Below are positions 34,242 to 42,040 of a stretch of DNA of 42,040 nt, piece after piece. The notes under the pieces were generated by a model. That model was not told the DNA's origin. It did not search any database and was given only the letters and a program-made list of their open reading frames with translations. Origin of the DNA: Alienimonas chondri (GTDB lineage: Bacteria > Planctomycetota > Planctomycetia > Planctomycetales > Planctomycetaceae); contig NZ_WTPX01000026.1 of the NCBI RefSeq assembly GCF_013036045.1, forward strand, positions 1-42,040, written 5' to 3'. A program made the position numbers and the translations under genes. Position 1 is the first letter of the stretch. The number at the start of each line of letters is the position of its first letter.

Positions 34242-35931
34242 ACCGAACACGCACGCCCCGATCGCCGGTCCGGCGCCCGGTCATGAAGAGTTCAACGTCC
34301 TCTGCGATGCGGTCTTCGACGGCGTCGCGACCGCGGATCAAGTCGCCCGGTTGGAAGCGGCGGTGTTGGCGTCGCCGGCGTTGCGGCAGCGGTACGTCGA
34401 ACTCGCCGATCAGGAGGCGTCGCTGGCTTGGGTCGGGGCCGATCTGCCGGGCGCCGGGGAGTTTCAGGTCGGCGAAACCGAACCGCCGACGGTGTTCGCC
34501 CCGCCCACGGATCGCCGTCGTGCTTGGGTGTGGCCGGCAGTTGCGGCTCACACGGCGGTGATGCTCTGTCTGCTTGGCGGGTGGGTAGTCTTTGGATTGC
34601 AGGAGGAAGCCGGCTCCCCGAACTTCTCCGCAACGCCCGTTTCCACGCCGCCCGCGGCGGTTTGGGCGGCGAGCGCCGGGGCGGACCTGTTCGGCGGCGC
34701 AGTGCCCGCCGTGGGGGAAGCGGCGCCGGTCGGTCGGGAACAGGCGCTGCTGGGCGGGTGGGTGAAGTTGCGGTTCGCATCCGGCGCCGAGGCGGTGCTG
34801 GAAGGGCCGGCGGTTTTCGAGATCGCCGCCGCCGATCGCCTGATCCTGCGGGCCGGGCGATGCAGCGTGCACGCCCCCGACGGGGCGGAGGGGTTCCGCG
34901 TGGATACGCCGGACGGCCGGGTCGTGGACCTCGGCACCCGCTTCGCCGTGCGGGTACGCGACGGCGAGGCCGACGGCGGCACCGAGGTGCACGTCGTCGA
35001 GGGCGCCGCCACGTTGGAGCACGACGCATCAAACGGCGACGGCGTGGTCAGTCTGCTGGAAGGCGGGCAGGCCGACCGACTGTCCGGCCACGGCCCGCTC
35101 GTCTTCGATCCCCAGGCCTACCGGGAGTCGCTGCCCGATCGCGTCGTTTCCTACGTCGCCAGGGACGAACCAGACGGCGCCACCGTGTTGAAGGGGCTGA
35201 CGGTACAGCGCGACGGGCGGGTGCGGTCCTACGGCGCTGCGGCTCTCATCCCCGCGGCCGTCGTCGCCTTCCACGCCCCCGCCGGCGGGTATCCCTATGC
35301 CGTGCCGACGGACGCGACCGGCTCGCTGGGTAAATGGCTGTCGCGACCGTTCGTGTTGAACGCCGGCTTCATCAACCCCGGCGGGGCGAGCGAACCGCTC
35401 TCCGCCGATCCAGTTCTCGACGGTCCTGACGGCACACCGGGTCTGGCGGTGCGATTCGACTCGCCGGTGACGAACGGGCCGGGGCCGGACCTCGTGCTGT
35501 TCGACATTCAATCGGTGACGGACGTCCCGGACGGAGACGCCTTTCACCTCTCTCCCGCGACGTTCCGCCCGGGGCTGCGCTCGCACACCGTGCGGCGGTT
35601 CGATCTGACGTTGGGCGACCCCGGGACCGCGGTCGTCGCCCCGTTCATTCTGCCAAAGCCGGCCGGACCCGTTTCAACCTCCGCCGCTGACGGCGTCGCG
35701 CTCGATGCGGAGGCTCCGCGGCTCGTCCCGTCGCTGCGGTTCACCGCGAATGCGGTGGCGATCGATCTGTCCGACCTCGGCTACGGACCGGGGGAGACCG
35801 TGGGTGAACTGTTCATTCAAGACGCCCGCGACGACCCGAAATTCCTCGACCCGACCGTGATCGTCGGCCTGCCGACCGATTCGTCGGGCCGCACTTCCTC
35901 ACAACACACTCCTGACAGGGACACGCCGTGA
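34234..35931 (+). CDS. FecR-domain membrane protein, probable partner of the ECF sigma factor
   Basis: 565 residues from TTG 34234; an ATG at 34132 lies deep in the sigma gene. An N-terminal cytosolic part (about 1-95, EEFNVLCDAVFDGVATADQV) resembles a short anti-sigma-like domain. One membrane segment is at about 98-122 (VWPAVAAHTAVMLCLLGGWVV). The FecR-like domain spans about 160-280: GWVKLRFASGAEAVLEGPAV, FRVDTPDGRVVDLGTRFAV, EVHVVEGAATL. The last 280 residues (VVSYVARDEPDGATV onward) form a further extracytoplasmic region I cannot assign. Predicted role: signal transducer that restrains or activates the sigma factor. Stop overlaps the next start by 4 bases (GTGA). Confidence 0.88.
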   Translation: MSEPNTHAPIAGPAPGHEEFNVLCDAVFDGVATADQVARLEAAVLASPALRQRYVELADQEASLAWVGADLPGAGEFQVGETEPPTVFAPPTDRRRAWVWPAVAAHTAVMLCLLGGWVVFGLQEEAGSPNFSATPVSTPPAAVWAASAGADLFGGAVPAVGEAAPVGREQALLGGWVKLRFASGAEAVLEGPAVFEIAAADRLILRAGRCSVHAPDGAEGFRVDTPDGRVVDLGTRFAVRVRDGEADGGTEVHVVEGAATLEHDASNGDGVVSLLEGGQADRLSGHGPLVFDPQAYRESLPDRVVSYVARDEPDGATVLKGLTVQRDGRVRSYGAAALIPAAVVAFHAPAGGYPYAVPTDATGSLGKWLSRPFVLNAGFINPGGASEPLSADPVLDGPDGTPGLAVRFDSPVTNGPGPDLVLFDIQSVTDVPDGDAFHLSPATFRPGLRSHTVRRFDLTLGDPGTAVVAPFILPKPAGPVSTSAADGVALDAEAPRLVPSLRFTANAVAIDLSDLGYGPGETVGELFIQDARDDPKFLDPTVIVGLPTDSSGRTSSQHTPDRDTP

Positions 35932-38900
35932 CGCGGTTCGCTCGCCTATTGGTTTGCCTCCCGTCCGCCTGCTTCATCGCGGCCGGCGCTTTGACGCTCC
36001 TCGCCCCGCCGGCCGGGCAGGCGGCGGAGCCGGACGAATTGGACGCGGCGAAGGCCAAGTTCTTTGAGAACGAGGTCCGTCCGCTGCTGGCAAAGCGTTG
36101 CTTCGAGTGTCACGGCGAGGAGAAGCAGGAGGGCGAGCTGCGACTGGATTCGATGGGCCACATCCTCGCCGGCGGGTTCACCGGTCCGGCGTTGGAACGC
36201 GGGAAGCCGGCCGAGAGCCTGTTGATCGAAGCAGTGAACTACGAATCCTACGAGATGCCGCCCTCCGGCAAGCTGCCGGCGGCGGAGATCGCCGTGCTGA
36301 CGCGGTGGATCGAACTCGGCGCCCCCTGGCCGGGGGCGGAGGACGCCCCGCCGGTTCGCCCTGCCAGTGAACGCGGCCCGCAGTTCACCGAGGAAGACCG
36401 CGCGTGGTGGGCGCTGCAACCGGTCGTCGATCCGGCCGTGCCGGACGTTCCTCAGGCGGACGTTTCTCAGGACGGTGGCGAGGCCGCCTGGGGCCACAAC
36501 GAGATCGACCGTTTTCTGCTTGCGGCGATGCGGGAACGCGGTTTGTCGCCGGCGCCGGAGGCCGACCGTCGCACGCTGATCCGGCGCCTCTCGCAGGATC
36601 TCACCGGTCTGCCGCCAAGCGCCGCGGACGCCGACGCCTTCGTGGCCGACGACTCGCCGGACGCCTACGACCGCCTCGTGGATCGCCTGCTGGCCAGCGA
36701 CGCCTACGGCGAACGCTGGGGCCGGCATTGGCTGGACCTCGTCCGCTACGCCGATTCCGACGGCTACCGTGCCGACTTCGTCCGCCCCGACGCCTGGCGA
36801 TACCGGGATTACGTCATCGACAGCCTCAATAAAGACAAGCCGTACGATCGATTCGTGAGGGAGCAGCTCGCCGCGGACGAGCTGTTCCCGAACGACATCG
36901 ACGCCCAGGTGGCGCTCGGATATCTGCGACACGGGATCTACGAATACAACTCCCGCGAGGCGCCCGGCCAACGGGAGCTGATGCTGAACGAGCTGACGGA
37001 CGCCACCGCGGACGTGTTTCTCGGCCTCGGCCTGCAATGCGCGCGCTGCCACGACCACAAGTTCGATCCGCTGCCGCAGACGGACTACTACCGCCTGCGG
37101 GCGTTCTTCGAGCCGATCCTGTTCCGAGATCAGGTCGTGCTGGCCACGGAGGAGGAGCAGTCGGCCCACGCCGCCGCGATGAAGGAGTGGGAAGCCGCGA
37201 CCGCGGATCTGCGCGCGGAACTGGAGGCGATCGAAGGTCCGGCTCGGGAGCAGGCCCGCAAGAAAGCGGTTGAGATGTTCCCCGAGGACGTGCAGGCGAT
37301 TTACTGGGTTCCCGAGGCGGAGAAGACTGCCGAGCAGCGGCAGGTGTACTGGTTCGTGCAGGATCAGGTCGAATTCGAGTGGAGCCGTTTGGACAGCAAG
37401 ATCCCGTCCGATCTGAAGCCCCGGGCGGTCGAACTGCGGAAGCAGATCGCGGAGTTCGACCACCTCAAACCCGCCCCGCTGCCGACCGGCCGCGTCGCCG
37501 CGGATGCGGACGCCGTCGCTCCGCCGACGGTCGTTCCGAAGCGCAAGACCGTGGTGCCGCCGGGCAAGATCGCGCTGTTGGCGGAGGAACCGATGGAGAT
37601 TCCGGAGTTGGATCTCCCCGGCGTGAACGGCGAAGGCACCACCGGCCGGCGGGCGGCGCTGGCGAACTGGATCGCCGACCCGGAGAACCCCTTGAGCACG
37701 CGGGTGATCGTCAACCGCATCTGGCAGGGACACTTCGGCCGCGGCTTGGCTCCCAACGGCAGCGACTTCGGTCGGCTGGGCGGTCCGCCGTCGCACCCGG
37801 AGCTGTTGAATTGGCTCGTCTGCCGGTTCCTCGACGAAGGCTGGCGGCTCAAGCCGCTGCATCGGTTGATCGTCACCTCCGCGGCGTACCGGCAGTCGGC
37901 CTCGCACCCGGATGCCGCGGCCCTCGCGGAGATCGACCCCCGGAACGAGTGGTACTGGCGGGCCGACGTCCGCCGGCTCGCCGCGGAGCAGGTCCGCGAC
38001 GCCCTGTTGACGGTGACCGGTTCGCTGAAGGAGAAGGACGGCGGTCCCGGTTCGGGGCACAGCACGCCGGTCCGCAGCGTTTATCTGGAGGTGAAGCGGA
38101 ACTCCCGCGAACCGCTGATGGACCTGTTCGATCTGCCGCAGTTCTTCATCAGCGCCTCCACCCGCGATACCACCACCAGCCCGCTGCAAAGCCTGTATCT
38201 GATTAACTCCGACGCCGTGTTGAAGCACGCGGCCTCGCTCGCCGGTCGCGTCGCGGCACAGGCGCCGGGGGGGAGCGACGAGGAGCTCGCCGCGACCGCC
38301 TGGCGGACCGTGTTCGGACGTGAGCCGACCGACGGGGAACTGGCCGCCAGCGTGCGATTCCTGAGGGAACAGGCGGACCGCACCGCCGCGGAGGCGTCGA
38401 CGGGCAACGAACCGGACGGAGCGGCGCTCGCCTTTGCCGACTTCCCCACGCGGGAAGGGCGGGCCGTGGAGACGACCGAGAAAAATCCCGCGGACCTGTT
38501 CGCTCCGCACGACGCCCGACTCGCCGAGCCGCTGGCGGACGGCGGGTTCACCGTCGAAGCGTTCTTCCAATTGCGCAGCGTCTATTCGTCCGGTTCGGTG
38601 CGAACGCTGGTCTCCAAGTGGAACGGCAGCCACGGCACGCCCGGTTGGTCGTTCGGGGTGACCGGCGAAGGGTCCCGTCGCAAGCCACAGACCTTGGTGA
38701 TCCAGATATTCGGACCCGACCCGAACGGCGGATCGGTGCAGGAAGCCGCGGTGTTCAGCGATCAGCACGTCGCCCTGAACACGCCCTACTACGCGGCCGC
38801 CGCGGTCTCCCCCGCGACGGCGGACGGCCCCGGAAAGGTGACCTTCTATCTGAAGGATCTCTCGAACAACGATTCGCCGCTCTCCGTGGCGGAACGCCCG

Positions 38901-39251
38901 CACGGCGTCGCCACGGCGGGGAACCGGTTGCCGGTCGCGATCGGTCGGCAGGGGACGAAGCCGTCGGGGCTGTTCGACGGGCTGATCGATGACGTCCGCC
39001 TGTCGCGCGGCGTGCTGGACGTCGCCAGCTCGCTGTTCACCGATGAATCGCCCACCGCGTCCACGCTGGCCCACTGGACGTTCGAGCCGACCCCCGGCGC
39101 CTTCGTGGATGCCGCGGCCGCCAAGCCGGGCGAGGGATTGAACCTCACGCCCTCCCGTGCGGCGGTCGATTCCGGCGATCCGCGTCGCAAGGCGTTGACG
39201 GACCTCTGCCATGTGCTGCTGAACAGCAGCGAGTTCCTCTACGTCCAGTAA
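35928..39251 (+). CDS. PSCyt1-DUF1549-DUF1553 protein with C-terminal LamG insertion
   Basis: 1107 residues from GTG 35928, overlapping the previous stop by 4 bases. Signal peptide (LVCLPSACFIAAGALTLLAP). PSCyt1 (about 45-130) is a haem c-type domain: C58-F-E-C61-H62 with axial Met110 in YEMPPSGKL. DUF1549 (about 180-390) includes RWGRHWLDLVRYADSDGYRA and a second motif CARCH (C371, C374, H375). DUF1553 (about 570-860) includes STRVIVNRIWQGHFGRGL. A LamG-like domain (about 875-1060; FTVEAFFQLRSVYSSGSVRT, FDGLIDDVRLSRGVL) is inserted before the conserved C-terminus VLLNSSEFLYVQ. Predicted periplasmic or surface haem protein of unknown substrate. Confidence 0.93.
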   Translation: MTRFARLLVCLPSACFIAAGALTLLAPPAGQAAEPDELDAAKAKFFENEVRPLLAKRCFECHGEEKQEGELRLDSMGHILAGGFTGPALERGKPAESLLIEAVNYESYEMPPSGKLPAAEIAVLTRWIELGAPWPGAEDAPPVRPASERGPQFTEEDRAWWALQPVVDPAVPDVPQADVSQDGGEAAWGHNEIDRFLLAAMRERGLSPAPEADRRTLIRRLSQDLTGLPPSAADADAFVADDSPDAYDRLVDRLLASDAYGERWGRHWLDLVRYADSDGYRADFVRPDAWRYRDYVIDSLNKDKPYDRFVREQLAADELFPNDIDAQVALGYLRHGIYEYNSREAPGQRELMLNELTDATADVFLGLGLQCARCHDHKFDPLPQTDYYRLRAFFEPILFRDQVVLATEEEQSAHAAAMKEWEAATADLRAELEAIEGPAREQARKKAVEMFPEDVQAIYWVPEAEKTAEQRQVYWFVQDQVEFEWSRLDSKIPSDLKPRAVELRKQIAEFDHLKPAPLPTGRVAADADAVAPPTVVPKRKTVVPPGKIALLAEEPMEIPELDLPGVNGEGTTGRRAALANWIADPENPLSTRVIVNRIWQGHFGRGLAPNGSDFGRLGGPPSHPELLNWLVCRFLDEGWRLKPLHRLIVTSAAYRQSASHPDAAALAEIDPRNEWYWRADVRRLAAEQVRDALLTVTGSLKEKDGGPGSGHSTPVRSVYLEVKRNSREPLMDLFDLPQFFISASTRDTTTSPLQSLYLINSDAVLKHAASLAGRVAAQAPGGSDEELAATAWRTVFGREPTDGELAASVRFLREQADRTAAEASTGNEPDGAALAFADFPTREGRAVETTEKNPADLFAPHDARLAEPLADGGFTVEAFFQLRSVYSSGSVRTLVSKWNGSHGTPGWSFGVTGEGSRRKPQTLVIQIFGPDPNGGSVQEAAVFSDQHVALNTPYYAAAAVSPATADGPGKVTFYLKDLSNNDSPLSVAERPHGVATAGNRLPVAIGRQGTKPSGLFDGLIDDVRLSRGVLDVASSLFTDESPTASTLAHWTFEPTPGAFVDAAAAKPGEGLNLTPSRAAVDSGDPRRKALTDLCHVLLNSSEFLYVQ

Positions 39252-39312
39252 TCGTCCGCCCGACGTCTCCAGTCGCCCGCATTCTCGCCGTCTCACGCAC
39301 GGAAACTCGCTC

Positions 39313-40731
39313 ATGTCGATCGATCGCCTGCCGCACATCGCCGTTCCGCAGACCCGCCGGGAGTTTCTTGCCCGCAGCGGGGCCGGCTTCGGGGCCACGG
39401 CTCTCTCCGGATTGATGGCTGACGCCGCCGTCGCATCCGAGGTCCGCCCCGCCGGGTTGCATCACGTCCCGCGGGCGAAGTCGGTCATCTTCCTGTTCAT
39501 GGAGGGCGGGCCGAGCCACATGGACACCTTCGATCCGAAGCCGGAACTGAGCCGACTGGCCGGGCAGCCGTTGCCGGAGAGCTTCGGCAAGGTCGCGTTG
39601 GCGATGGGCGAGGCGCACGCCCCGTTGATGGCCAGCCAGCGCAAGTGGAAGCAGCACGGCGAGGCCGGCACCTGGGTCAGCGATTGGTTGCCGCACACCG
39701 CCACCTGCGTGGACGACATCGCCGTGCTGCGAAGCTGTCATACCGACGGCGTGAACCACAGCGCCGGCGTGTGCCAGATGAACACCTGCAGCCCGCTGGG
39801 CGGACGCCCGAGCCTGGGCAGTTGGGTGAGCTACGGGCTGGGCACGGAGAACAAGGATCTGCCCGCGTTCGTGGTGATGCAGGACGGCGGCAGCAGCGTG
39901 GTCAACGGCCCTCGCAACTGGAGCGCCGGCTTCATGCCCGCGGTCCATCAGGGCGTGCGGCTGAAGGAGGTCGGCGAGCCGGTCCCGAATCTCTCCACGC
40001 CGGAGTCCGTCGGCGCCGCCCGTCAGTCGGGGAAGCTGGATCTGCTGGGCAAGCTGAACCGCGAGTTCGCCGCCGCTCATCCGGAGCAGACGGAACTCGA
40101 CGCCCGGATCGCCAGCTATGAACTCGCGTTCCGCATGCAGGCCGAGGCGCCGGGCGCGGTCGATCTCTCGCAGGAGACCGCCGAGACGCAGGCGCTTTAC
40201 GGCATGGACGACAAGGAGACGGCGTCGTTCGGTCGGCTCTGCTTGCTCTCTCGCCGGCTCGCCGAGCGGGGCGTGCGGTTCATCCAGCTCTACCACGGCC
40301 CCGGCTCCAAGTGGGACGCCCACAGCGGGATCGAGGCGAACCACTCCAAGCTCTGCAAGGCGATGGACAAGCCGGTCGCCGGGTTGCTGAAGGACTTGAA
40401 GCGCCGCGGATTATTGGAGGACACGCTGGTCGTGTGGGGCGGCGAGTTCGGCCGCACCCCGATGAGCGAGCAGGGCAACGGCCGCGACCACAACCCGACC
40501 GGCTTCACGATGTGGATGGCCGGCGGCGGCGTGAAGGGCGGTCAGACGCTGGGAGCCACCGACGAGCTCGGTTTGCGAGCCGTCGAAGATCGCCTGCACG
40601 TCCACGACCTGCACGCCAGCATCCTCCACCTGCTGGGCCTGGACCGGCTGGACCTCACCTACCCCTACAAGGGCCGCCCCGAACGCCCGACGATCAACGA
40701 GGGCAAGTTCTTCGAGAAGCTGGTGGGGTAA
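39313..40731 (+). CDS. DUF1501 family protein (Tat-exported)
   Basis: 472 residues. A twin-arginine signal is present early (QTRREFLARSGAGFGATALS). Segments typical of DUF1501 are VIFLFMEGGPSHMDTFDPKP, GTWVSDWLPHTA, DDIAVLRSCHTDGVNHSAGV, LPAFVVMQDGGSSVVNGPRN, LCLLSRRLAERGVRFIQLYH, WDAHSGIEANHSKLC and VVWGGEFGRTPMSEQGNGRD, with the terminal ILHLLGLDRLDLTYPYKGR. The family belongs to the alkaline-phosphatase superfamily by fold and is regularly encoded after DUF1549/DUF1553 proteins. It is 61 bases after the cytochrome-type gene and closes the sigma-factor operon. Confidence 0.93.
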   Translation: MSIDRLPHIAVPQTRREFLARSGAGFGATALSGLMADAAVASEVRPAGLHHVPRAKSVIFLFMEGGPSHMDTFDPKPELSRLAGQPLPESFGKVALAMGEAHAPLMASQRKWKQHGEAGTWVSDWLPHTATCVDDIAVLRSCHTDGVNHSAGVCQMNTCSPLGGRPSLGSWVSYGLGTENKDLPAFVVMQDGGSSVVNGPRNWSAGFMPAVHQGVRLKEVGEPVPNLSTPESVGAARQSGKLDLLGKLNREFAAAHPEQTELDARIASYELAFRMQAEAPGAVDLSQETAETQALYGMDDKETASFGRLCLLSRRLAERGVRFIQLYHGPGSKWDAHSGIEANHSKLCKAMDKPVAGLLKDLKRRGLLEDTLVVWGGEFGRTPMSEQGNGRDHNPTGFTMWMAGGGVKGGQTLGATDELGLRAVEDRLHVHDLHASILHLLGLDRLDLTYPYKGRPERPTINEGKFFEKLVG

Positions 40732-40770
40732 GCTGACGCCTTCCAGTCCGCTCTCTCAGACCGTCCACCG

Positions 40771-41346
40771 ATGCACCGTCGAAGACTTCTCGGGGCCGCC
40801 ATCACAGCCGTGTCCGCCCCGGCTGCATGTTTGGCGACACAGACTGAAGAGGAAGAGTCACCGCCGCTCACGCTAGACGACCTGAAGTGCCGCCCGATCA
40901 CGGGACGGTTGGGGTTCCCGCTGGGCACGGAACTGCTGCTGGCAGGGACGGTCGAGTACCGGCGCCTGCGGCGGAGGCATAAACAGCGTGGCTTCTCGGT
41001 GCTTGTTACGCATGTGAACGAACGGCCCTGGGCCGCAGCGGAGCCGCGATTCGACCTGCCGGATGACGCATTTGCGGCCTCTGGGATTGAAGAGCCGTCG
41101 GCGGAGTCGGAAGCGGTCGGTCAGTCGATTGAACTGGTGGCGTACGAGACGGGAGGATTCTACGGGCTCACGAAGAGCGCCGTCCCCGACGAGGCCCTGC
41201 CGGCGCCGGATCCGTCGCTCCCGGTCTTGCCGCCGTTGGCGGGACGTCCGTTTCAGTTTGTGGCTCATCTTGAAGTGGTTGGGATCGTCCGCGGTCCGGG
41301 CTACCAGAAGAGGCGGTGGGGGCCGCCGCTTTTCAGGACGCCTTGA
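40771..41346 (+). CDS. Secreted protein of unknown function
   Basis: 191 residues with an export signal (MHRRRLLGAAITAVSAPAAC, Arg-rich start; Cys20 follows PAA, a poor lipobox). The remainder has no recognised domain: acidic segment EEEESPPLTLDDLK, a basic patch RRLRRRHKQRGF, and later VAYETGGFYGLTKSAVPD. Predicted globular with mixed strands. It is 39 bases after the DUF1501 gene on the same strand and could be part of that transcript, but no functional link is visible. Convergent with the partial gene at 41372. Confidence 0.6.
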   Translation: MHRRRLLGAAITAVSAPAACLATQTEEEESPPLTLDDLKCRPITGRLGFPLGTELLLAGTVEYRRLRRRHKQRGFSVLVTHVNERPWAAAEPRFDLPDDAFAASGIEEPSAESEAVGQSIELVAYETGGFYGLTKSAVPDEALPAPDPSLPVLPPLAGRPFQFVAHLEVVGIVRGPGYQKRRWGPPLFRTP

Positions 41347-41371
41347 GGCGCCGGCGACGAGCGGATGAGGG

Positions 41372-42040
41372 TCACTCCGTTGCTTCGTCCGCCTCGGCAT
41401 TGGACGAGCCACGGTCCGCATCGGAATCGGCCGGCTGATCCGGCTCGCCCGGGCCTTCTTCGCCGCCGTTGTCCGGCGCCGACTCACCCTGCGGCTGCGG
41501 ATAGCGAACCGAACCCCAGGTGCCGGTCTCGGCGCTGAACATGCCGAAGCTCTTCGGCGAGCGAACCATCGCGTAGTCGATGCCGACGGAGGGGGCGACG
41601 GCCTCTTCCCCCTCGCCGAGTTCGTGCAGGCCGCCTTTGCCGCTCACGCCGCTGTAGGCGTAGACCCCGTCCGCCGTTCGAGTCGCGGCGACCGTCGTGC
41701 CGACCACCGGCACGCCCAAGTGATTCACGGCGTCGCGTTCGCCGACCGGATGCGAACCCCATTTGCCGGACGAGCCGCCAAAGGCGTAGACGGTTCCGCC
41801 GACGACCAACATCGCGACGTCCTGACCGACGATCGGCTGCACCTTGCCGCGTTCCTCCTCGGGCACGTCGACCGGCAGCGGCGTCATCTTGCCGGAACTC
41901 TGCGACCATCCCCAGACCTTCGACCGGTCCGGCGAAATCAACACGAGGACGTGCCGGCCCTGCACGAAAAGCTCGCCGGTGTCCGACTCCCGCGTCTCGA
42001 CTTGCCGGAACGGGCCGCCGAACGTCCCGCCCCCAAACCC
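41372..42040 (-). CDS. Repeat protein with propeller-like blades, partial (5' end outside window)
   Basis: The frame is open to the right edge, giving the last 222 residues. Four blade-like repeats of about 45 residues share a V-x-A-F/Y-x-x-x-S-G-K/T-W pattern: KVWGWSQSSGKMTPL, TVYAFGGSSGKWGSHPVG, GVYAYSGVSGKGGLHELG and SFGMFSAETGTWGSVRYP. This is typical of WD40/Kelch-like folds but no specific family fits. The C-terminus is acidic and Asp/Glu/Pro-rich (about the last 45 residues), probably disordered. A GTG at 41965 is an internal valine. Convergent with the unknown protein at 40771 (25 bases apart). Confidence 0.6.
   Translation of the reverse strand, partial: GFGGGTFGGPFRQVETRESDTGELFVQGRHVLVLISPDRSKVWGWSQSSGKMTPLPVDVPEEERGKVQPIVGQDVAMLVVGGTVYAFGGSSGKWGSHPVGERDAVNHLGVPVVGTTVAATRTADGVYAYSGVSGKGGLHELGEGEEAVAPSVGIDYAMVRSPKSFGMFSAETGTWGSVRYPQPQGESAPDNGGEEGPGEPDQPADSDADRGSSNAEADEATE

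Noticed and set aside
35946-39398. Long minus-strand frame antisense to the PSCyt1-DUF1549-DUF1553 gene
   Set aside because: Arg/Gly/Val-rich and lacking motifs; the plus strand holds a well-supported protein with CxxCH motifs. A by-product of high GC.
1-42040. tRNA, rRNA, CRISPR array, prophage or insertion sequence
   Set aside because: No T-loop/anticodon pattern, no regularly spaced direct repeats, no transposase, integrase or phage gene found on reading both strands.

Overview
The window is high-GC bacterial DNA carrying a set of gene families typical of Planctomycetota: two DUF1501 proteins, two DUF1549/DUF1553 (planctomycete cytochrome-type) proteins, a DUF1559 pseudopilin-like protein, a DUF1598 protein, a DUF1080 protein, a TIGR03546/TIGR03545 pair, a secreted sulfatase, a SUMF1-type formylglycine-generating-enzyme homologue and a Rhodopirellula/Verrucomicrobium-type ECF sigma factor. 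Signal peptides and Tat signals are frequent, and GTG/TTG starts are common. A member of the Planctomycetales is the best guess; genus cannot be read from this sequence. No rRNA, tRNA, CRISPR array, transposase or phage gene was seen. Both window ends cut a gene.

Layout. 1-6730: the end of a FAD oxidoreductase, a minus-strand PDZ protein plus MDR oxidoreductase pair, a secreted sulfatase, a very cysteine-rich secreted protein (convergent with the sulfatase across a strong hairpin) and mutM. 6748-15067: a DUF1598 protein with an unclear 5' end, a secreted DUF1080 protein, a DUF2238 membrane protein, a thioredoxin-YHS fusion, gpmI, a small membrane protein, DUF2071 and DUF2062. 15376-18738: a lipoprotein formylglycine-generating-enzyme homologue and an ABC-F ATPase.

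18748-27535 is a long minus-strand block. In transcription order it holds a small membrane protein, a cysteine-rich secreted protein, a DUF1559 protein, a PQQ-type beta-propeller, an AI-2E-family permease, TIGR03546, TIGR03545 and a short DnaA-like AAA+ protein. The TIGR03545 frame has no stop until far inside the DnaA-like gene, which suggests a frameshift or an exceptional overlap. A plus-strand Wzm-type ABC permease without an adjacent ATPase follows.

28699-40731 is the most striking part. A central intergenic region (33461-33632) separates two divergent arms. The plus arm is ECF sigma factor, FecR-like membrane protein, a PSCyt1-DUF1549-DUF1553-LamG protein and a DUF1501 protein, with overlapping or short junctions. 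The minus arm is a LamG-DUF1549-DUF1553 protein followed by a DUF1501 protein. The inference is one sigma/anti-sigma-like switch controlling two export or surface modules. The window closes with a small secreted protein of unknown function and a truncated repeat (propeller-like) protein.
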